From positions 1-36,243 of the forward strand of contig JAFWZV010000018.1 in the NCBI GenBank assembly GCA_017517305.1: a stretch of DNA of 36,243 nt, in the 5' to 3' direction. This document shows, piece by piece, positions 32,038 through 36,243 of the stretch. The notes beneath the pieces are model-generated. The model saw nothing but the letters and a program-made list of their open reading frames with translations, did no database searches and was not told where the DNA came from. The translations under genes were made by a program, and so were the position numbers. This DNA is from Lachnospiraceae bacterium. GTDB lineage: Bacteria > Bacillota > Clostridia > Lachnospirales > Lachnospiraceae. Every line of letters starts with the position of its first letter. Position 1 is the first letter of the stretch.

Positions 32038-32730
32038 ATGAAAAAGATTGGTTTGGTTGGTGGAACAGGTCCGGAATCCACTATTATGTATTATAAGGAG
32101 TTGAATTCAAAAATTGATGAGGTTACGGGTGGCATGAATATGCCAGAATTATCAATAGAAAGTGTGAATTTCCGCAAAGCATGGGAATTGGTTTCGACGG
32201 AACAATATAAAGAATTAGCTGATTACCTTTCTGAAAAAGTTAATAAATTAGCTGGAAGTGGAGCTGAAATCATAGCGTTAACTGCAGCTACCATGCATAT
32301 TGTATTTGAAGAAATAGAAAACAATACAAATATTTCTTTAGTGAGTATTCCGAAAACGGTATGCAATGAAGTTATAAAAAAAGGTTATAAAAAAATTGGC
32401 TTATTGGGCACTATTTTTACGATGGAGCAGGATTATATGAAAAAAGATTTGCTTCAAGCAGGAATAGATGTAATTGTCCCGGATAAGGCCGATAGAGAAC
32501 TTGTTGCTAAAAGAATATATGAAGAACTTGAAGTGGGTATTGTGAAAGAATCTACATTGCAAGAGTTTAGTGAAATAATTAACAAAATGCAAAAAAAGCA
32601 TGAAATAGAAGCAATTGTTTTGGGCTGCACAGAATTGCCGTTGATACTGAATAACGATAACTGTACACTTCCGTGTTTGGACAGTGTAGCAATACATATT
32701 GAAGAGCTTATTGAATTAGCCCAACACTGA
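32038..32730 (+). CDS. Aspartate/glutamate racemase-family protein
   Basis: A 230-residue protein of the PLP-independent Asp/Glu racemase superfamily. The start MKKIGLVGGTGPESTIMYY is typical. The second active-site Cys is present in AIVLGCTELPLI. The first site, usually C-N-T-x-H, reads LTAATMH, so the first catalytic thiol is replaced by Ala. A Thr/Cys pair is known in E. coli YgeA, so one-Cys variants exist, but this form is different, and racemase activity is uncertain. ATG 32038 follows AAGGAGTGA; an in-frame GTG at 32026 overlaps that site. Confidence 0.88.
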   Translation: MKKIGLVGGTGPESTIMYYKELNSKIDEVTGGMNMPELSIESVNFRKAWELVSTEQYKELADYLSEKVNKLAGSGAEIIALTAATMHIVFEEIENNTNISLVSIPKTVCNEVIKKGYKKIGLLGTIFTMEQDYMKKDLLQAGIDVIVPDKADRELVAKRIYEELEVGIVKESTLQEFSEIINKMQKKHEIEAIVLGCTELPLILNNDNCTLPCLDSVAIHIEELIELAQH

Positions 32731-32743
32731 TGAAAATTTCAGT
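32731..32743 (+). repeat. 13-bp direct repeat, first copy
   Basis: TGAAAATTTCAGT directly follows the racemase stop codon. An identical copy is at 33240-33252, just after the next gene. Confidence 0.6.
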
Positions 32744-32761
32744 CTCACAGCGAGATTGAAA
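32737..32761 (+). repeat. 10-bp hairpin after the racemase gene
   Basis: TTTCAGTCTC (32737-32746) pairs with GAGATTGAAA (32752-32761) with one G-U pair and an ACAGC loop. There is no T-tract after it, so a terminator role is doubtful. Confidence 0.5.
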
Positions 32762-32772
32762 GTACGCGTTTA

Positions 32773-32787
32773 CTTGAATTTATCGGA
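32773..32787 (+). repeat. Shared intergenic motif, copy C
   Basis: CTTGAATTTATCGGA; it runs into the ribosome site of the next gene. Confidence 0.5.
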
Positions 32788-32795
32788 GGAATATT

Positions 32796-33215
32796 ATGGA
32801 TAACAACAAAATTGCAAAATTTATCAAGAAGCAAAAAGTGGCTTTTATCTGTTCTGTTGACGAAGAGGGATTTCCCAATGTAAAAGCAATGCTTAGACCG
32901 AGAAAAATCGATGGCTTAAGCCAGTTTTATTTTTCAACAAACACTTCTTCAATGAGAGTAAAACAGTATATAAATAATCCGAATGCCAGTATTTACTTCT
33001 ATCATAAAGGATTGATTAAGTACACTGGTGTTATGTTAAAAGGTAAAATGGAAGTGTTAACTGACCAAAAGACAAAAGATATGATTTGGCGCAAAGGGGA
33101 CACGATGTTCTATAATGGCGGCGTTACTGACCCCGACTATTGTGTTTTGAGATTTAACGCAGAAAGCGGAAGATACTATTGTGATTTGAAAACAGAAAGT
33201 TTTACGATCGAGTAA
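32796..33215 (+). CDS. Pyridoxamine 5'-phosphate oxidase-like flavin-binding protein
   Basis: A 139-residue split-barrel protein of the PNPOx/general stress protein 26-like group. Features are VAFICSVDEEGFPNVKAML near the start, FYFSTNTSSMRVKQYINNPNASIYF in the middle and YTGVMLKGKMEVL. These proteins usually bind FMN or F420-like cofactors and reduce small molecules or act in stress protection; they are often not true PNP oxidases. GGAGGAAT lies before the ATG. The gene stands alone between repeated intergenic sequences. Confidence 0.88.
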   Translation: MDNNKIAKFIKKQKVAFICSVDEEGFPNVKAMLRPRKIDGLSQFYFSTNTSSMRVKQYINNPNASIYFYHKGLIKYTGVMLKGKMEVLTDQKTKDMIWRKGDTMFYNGGVTDPDYCVLRFNAESGRYYCDLKTESFTIE

Positions 33216-33239
33216 TATAAATTTCATTAGTAGAGCATG

Positions 33240-33252
33240 TGAAAATTTCAGT
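33240..33252 (+). repeat. 13-bp direct repeat, second copy
   Basis: TGAAAATTTCAGT, identical to 32731-32743. Confidence 0.6.
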
Positions 33253-33335
33253 TTGGTTAAGAGATGCATTCCGGTGCCAAAACGGATACCGGAGTAGTAC
33301 AGTAGTGAAAACGAAACATGGACCGATAAGGGATG

Positions 33336-33371
33336 CCCCAAGTGGTAGAGATACTGCTTGGGGTGTTTTTT
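33336..33371 (+). terminator. Strong terminator before the XRE-TPR regulator
   Basis: CCCCAAG (33336-33342) pairs with CTTGGGG (33357-33363), and the stem continues inward through two G-U pairs and three standard pairs to a GAGA tetraloop (33348-33351). GTTTTTT follows. Confidence 0.9.
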
Positions 33372-33377
33372 AGCTTT

Positions 33378-33397
33378 TAATATTTTGCAAAATATTA
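33378..33397. repeat. Perfect 20-bp palindrome
   Basis: TAATATTTTGCAAAATATTA. It lies after the terminator and about 70 nt upstream of the -35 box of the XRE-TPR gene. It is a candidate operator. Confidence 0.7.
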
Positions 33398-33465
33398 CAT
33401 GTACGAATATGTCTGTGGATGAATAGACACATACCAACAGTATAAAAATAAATAAACAACTCGTA

Positions 33466-33494
33466 TTGCCAGTGTGTTCAAATCAAAATATAAT
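33466..33494 (+). promoter_or_regulatory. Promoter for the XRE-TPR / serine hydrolase operon
   Basis: TTGCCA (33466-33471), 17-nt spacer, TATAAT (33489-33494). Confidence 0.8.
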
Positions 33495-33528
33495 AGTGTT
33501 AAAATAATAGAGGAAGAAGGGCTGTGTC

Positions 33529-34635
33529 ATGAAAATAAGAATTGCAGAAAATATAAAAAACTTGCGAAAAGCACATTCTCTTACACAGGAACAAATGGCA
33601 GAGGCATTGGGAGTTACTGTAGGAGCTGTTTATAAATGGGAAGCAGGATTATCCATGCCGGAGATAAAGCTGATTATGGAGATTGCAGATTTTTTTGAAA
33701 TTTCAGTTGATACACTTTTGGGATATGAACAGCAGAACGGAAATGTTGAAAATAGAATTCACAGAATAAAGCAGTGCATCATAGAAAAGAATTATGAAGA
33801 AGGAGCTTCGGAGGTGGAGAAGACACTGAAGAAGTATCCGAATAATTTTAATGTTACTTATGCTGGTGCGATGTTGTATAGGATGAAATTATTGGAAGAG
33901 AAATGTGAAGAGGCTAAGATAAAGTCAAATCAGTTGTTTGAAAAGGCGATTTCTTTGCTCTATCAGAACACTGAAAAGAGCATCAATGAAGTAACTATTT
34001 TAAATCACATGGCAAGCAATTATCTTGTGGCAGGTGATACAGAGAAAGGACTGGAGTTGTTAAAAGAAAACAACATTTGCAATATTAACAGTGGTCAGAT
34101 TGGTTACATTTATGCAGTAGAATTAAATAAACCGGAGGAAGCAGAAAGATATCTGCTATCTTCTATGTCTGAGATTATTAATAAAGTGATATACACTGTG
34201 GAGGGAATGGCGTGCGCGCATGCATTGAAAGGCGATGCGGTTTGCATTACAGAAGCATTATGGCTGATGCATTATTTTGATAGTTTAAAAGAGGATGCAG
34301 ATGCGGTCACTTTTCTTGATAAACTCAAAGCGATATTGTTAGCGCAATGCGGAGTTTGGGAAGCTTATTTTGGACAAGAGGATAAAGCAAACGAGTACAT
34401 GAAGGTAGCATATTTGTTGGCAAAACAATTTGATGCATCACCGATTTATACAGTACAGAATATTAATTTGTTGAAAGGAATGGAGAAGGACGGAGTTTTT
34501 CTCGATGGGGTGGGAAAGACGGCAATAGATGCGGTAGAGAAATTTGTGTTTGAAAAAACATATAAATCCAAAGCAGTAGAGCAGATGAGAGAGCAATGGG
34601 AGGAATTAAAACGTGGAAGTACAGAACCTGAATAA
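33529..34635 (+). CDS. XRE-family regulator with TPR-like helical domain
   Basis: A 368-residue regulator. The N-terminal HTH (about 5-62, KNLRKAHSLTQEQMAEALGVT then VYKWEAG) is Cro/CI-like and would bind DNA. The rest (about 70-350) is alpha-helical with TPR-like pairs (YEEGASEVEKTLKKYPNN; HMASNYLVAGDTEKGLELL), the layout of Rgg/PlcR-type regulators that often sense peptides; that role is inferred only. AGAAGGG precedes the ATG loosely. The C-terminal codons overlap the next gene by 23 nt. Proline codons are mostly CCG here, unlike the core genes of the window. Confidence 0.88.
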   Translation: MKIRIAENIKNLRKAHSLTQEQMAEALGVTVGAVYKWEAGLSMPEIKLIMEIADFFEISVDTLLGYEQQNGNVENRIHRIKQCIIEKNYEEGASEVEKTLKKYPNNFNVTYAGAMLYRMKLLEEKCEEAKIKSNQLFEKAISLLYQNTEKSINEVTILNHMASNYLVAGDTEKGLELLKENNICNINSGQIGYIYAVELNKPEEAERYLLSSMSEIINKVIYTVEGMACAHALKGDAVCITEALWLMHYFDSLKEDADAVTFLDKLKAILLAQCGVWEAYFGQEDKANEYMKVAYLLAKQFDASPIYTVQNINLLKGMEKDGVFLDGVGKTAIDAVEKFVFEKTYKSKAVEQMREQWEELKRGSTEPE

Positions 34636-36243
34636 GAAACTGGATAAAATCAGTAAAAAGGGTAAGGCGGTTGGCGTAAATCTTGCTCTGTTTAACAGCA
34701 AAGGAATCATTTATAACTATAACTACGGTTTTGCAAATAAGGAACAAGGAATTAAAAGTAATAATGATAGTCTGTATATGATTGGTTCCAATACAAAGGT
34801 TCTGACAGCGTTAGCTATTTTAAAGCTAATGGAGGAAGGGAAACTTTCTTTAGAGGATGATGTCAAAAAGCACATTCCGGAATTCGAGGTGCAATCGTAT
34901 TTCGAATACGATAAGATTTCGATTAAAAACCTTCTGATGCATCGGTCAGGACTGGTTTCCGATTTGTTTCATCTGATATTAGGAAAAACAAGAGATTACC
35001 ACGAAGTGATTCCGGAATTGAGAGAAACATATCTGACGGCTGAGCCGGGTAAAATGTTTTCCTATTCCAATGTAGGTTATACGGTGCTTGGTATTGTAAT
35101 TGAGCGTGTTTCCGGATTGTCTTATACGGAATACATACAAAAGGAAATCGCTAAACCATTGGGGATTCAGCTACATTTTCTTTTAAATGAGGAAGACAGA
35201 CATAAGTTCGCATCCTCAGTTTCCTTATGCTATGACAAAAAGGGAAAAGCAGTAGAGGATAATTTGTCAACGTTGCTTCCGGCAGGTTCTAATACCTATA
35301 TGTCACTTTCAAATTTTATAAAGTTAGGACAGATGTTTTTAAAGAAAGATGGTGTTTTGCTGAAAAAAGAAACGTTGGAACTTATGGAGACGTTAGACTT
35401 AGAAGATCCGATTGATCAGGAAGTGTATAATGTAGGTTTTGGTTTGATTCATAAACAGTATGATATGGGAGAGCAGGTGAGGAAGGTACTTGGACACGGA
35501 GGAAATACCACATGTCATCATTCCATGTTTAACTATATTCCGGAACTGGATGTTGGTATTGTAGTCATGACAAACAGTCAGAACGCGATTGGATTCTATG
35601 CAACGGCAGGCATGACTGTTTTAGTAGAATATCTGAAAGAAAAAGGAATTTTTGTAGAAGAAAGTAAGGCGGAATGTGAGCATATAAAGTGTGACAGTAA
35701 CGATATGGTTGGCAAATATGCAACTGGTCTTGGCATGATGGAAATCAAACGAAATAATAAAAGTGAATTGGTTACGAAGGTGTCAAAAATCCCGATTCGT
35801 TTGTGTCCATGTAAGGATGGATATTATCAATGCACGCCCGTGAAAGTAATACATAAAATTCCTATCTTTAAAAGTTCTATTCAAGGGATGCGTCTGAAGC
35901 CTGCAACATATTTGAGTGAAGATATCATGCTCTTTGAACAGTCCGGTAAATATCATAAAACAAAGGGTGTTATCGGATGTAAGTATGAGCGGACGGATAT
36001 TCCGGATAGTTTCAGAGCGGCTTGCGGTAATTACATGATTGCGAATGAAATATTCAAGGATATAAAGTGTAAATGTCAGCTCAAGGTGGAAGGTGAAGTT
36101 TTAGTGCTGGAGATTGCAGCTTTAAATGTAAAACTCAATAGTTGCCTGAAAGTAGTTGGTGAAGACCTTGCAATTTTACTAGGTTTTGGCAGACTGGCGA
36201 GAGAAATGGTAAAATTACAAAAGAAGGCAGCCTGGTTCGCAGC
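34613..36243 (+). CDS. Beta-lactamase-fold serine hydrolase (partial, runs off window)
   Basis: At least 543 residues, open to the window end. The penicillin-binding/class C fold motifs are visible: S-x-x-K in IGSNTKVLTA (catalytic Ser and Lys), YSN in FSYSNVGY, and HGG in LGHGGNTTC. The region after about residue 350 has no recognised motif. Family members include D-aminopeptidases, esterases and peptidoglycan-modifying enzymes, so the substrate is open. There is no signal peptide at the start. The GTG at 34613 follows GGGAGG by 9 nt and overlaps the regulator stop by 23 nt, which suggests translational coupling. Codon use is CCG-rich for proline. Confidence 0.85.
   Translation, partial: MEVQNLNKKLDKISKKGKAVGVNLALFNSKGIIYNYNYGFANKEQGIKSNNDSLYMIGSNTKVLTALAILKLMEEGKLSLEDDVKKHIPEFEVQSYFEYDKISIKNLLMHRSGLVSDLFHLILGKTRDYHEVIPELRETYLTAEPGKMFSYSNVGYTVLGIVIERVSGLSYTEYIQKEIAKPLGIQLHFLLNEEDRHKFASSVSLCYDKKGKAVEDNLSTLLPAGSNTYMSLSNFIKLGQMFLKKDGVLLKKETLELMETLDLEDPIDQEVYNVGFGLIHKQYDMGEQVRKVLGHGGNTTCHHSMFNYIPELDVGIVVMTNSQNAIGFYATAGMTVLVEYLKEKGIFVEESKAECEHIKCDSNDMVGKYATGLGMMEIKRNNKSELVTKVSKIPIRLCPCKDGYYQCTPVKVIHKIPIFKSSIQGMRLKPATYLSEDIMLFEQSGKYHKTKGVIGCKYERTDIPDSFRAACGNYMIANEIFKDIKCKCQLKVEGEVLVLEIAALNVKLNSCLKVVGEDLAILLGFGRLAREMVKLQKKAAWFA

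Larger units (their letters stand above)
33216..33528 (+). other. Structured gene-free region of about 310 nt
   Basis: Contents in order: the second 13-bp repeat copy (33240-33252); a hairpin TCCGGT / ACCGGA (33270-33275 with 33288-33293); GCATTCC (33266-33272), which could instead pair with GGGATGC (33330-33336); a strong terminator (33336-33371); a 20-bp palindrome (33378-33397); and a promoter (33466-33494). No open frame with a ribosome site was seen. The alternative pairings before a terminator resemble an attenuator or small RNA. Confidence 0.5.

Noticed and set aside
28000-36243. Prophage or transposon carrying the accessory genes
   Set aside because: No integrase, transposase, phage structural gene or long terminal repeat was seen. 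Only short direct repeats are present.
34613-36243. Serine hydrolase as a true beta-lactamase resistance gene
   Set aside because: The S-x-x-K, YSN and HGG motifs fit many penicillin-binding-fold esterases and peptidases; there is no signal peptide and the long C-terminal extension is not typical of a beta-lactamase.

Overview
The window is AT-rich chromosomal DNA from a low-GC Firmicute, most likely a motile member of the Lachnospiraceae (Butyrivibrio / Lachnospira-like). The order ylxM-ffh-rpsP-khpA-rimM-trmD, strong AGGAGG ribosome sites, a CheV protein, proteins with Thr/Glu-rich linkers and several Clostridia-type families of unknown function support this. The species call is inference. 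No rRNA, tRNA, CRISPR array or transposase was seen.

Region 1 (1-3.2 kb) holds a small solo gene with its own promoter and terminator, a PH-domain plus zinc-ribbon membrane protein pair, and a SpoIID-like/peptidoglycan-binding protein on the minus strand. Region 2 (3.1-6.9 kb) is the conserved protein-targeting and ribosome-maturation operon (ylxM, ffh, rpsP, khpA, rimM, trmD). The usual rplS does not follow trmD. Region 3 (6.9-12.2 kb) carries a lipoprotein, a conserved membrane protein, an OmpR-type response regulator with its histidine kinase, a second lipoprotein and cheV. Region 4 (12.2-14.9 kb) has two metabolic genes: an ArgD-like aminotransferase and an M18 aminopeptidase.

Region 5 (14.9-24.9 kb) is the most unusual. 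It begins with a ~1,430-residue hybrid sensor: beta-propeller sensor, Y_Y_Y domain, membrane helix, kinase, receiver and Hpt. Its phospho-accepting histidine is replaced by asparagine. Next is a TPR-DUF4037-DUF4125 fusion protein. Convergent with it, only 2 bp away, is a MoxR-type AAA+ ATPase / VWA protein pair. The VWA protein carries two copies of a metallopeptidase-like module, one intact (HEYLH) and one degenerate (HNILH).

Region 6 (24.9-28 kb) has a small unknown gene and a Lon-family AAA+ protease. Region 7 (28 kb to the end) looks accessory: a 59-residue acidic protein with an AAA/ABC-type ATPase, a HipBA-type toxin-antitoxin pair, a membrane-anchored protein, and then unrelated single genes (GNAT, Asp/Glu racemase-like, flavin split-barrel). 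The gaps between these single genes share repeated sequence. A structured, terminator-bearing gap leads to an XRE-TPR regulator that overlaps a beta-lactamase-fold serine hydrolase, which runs off the window. Proline codon use (CCG-rich) in these last two genes differs from the core genes, which suggests acquisition.
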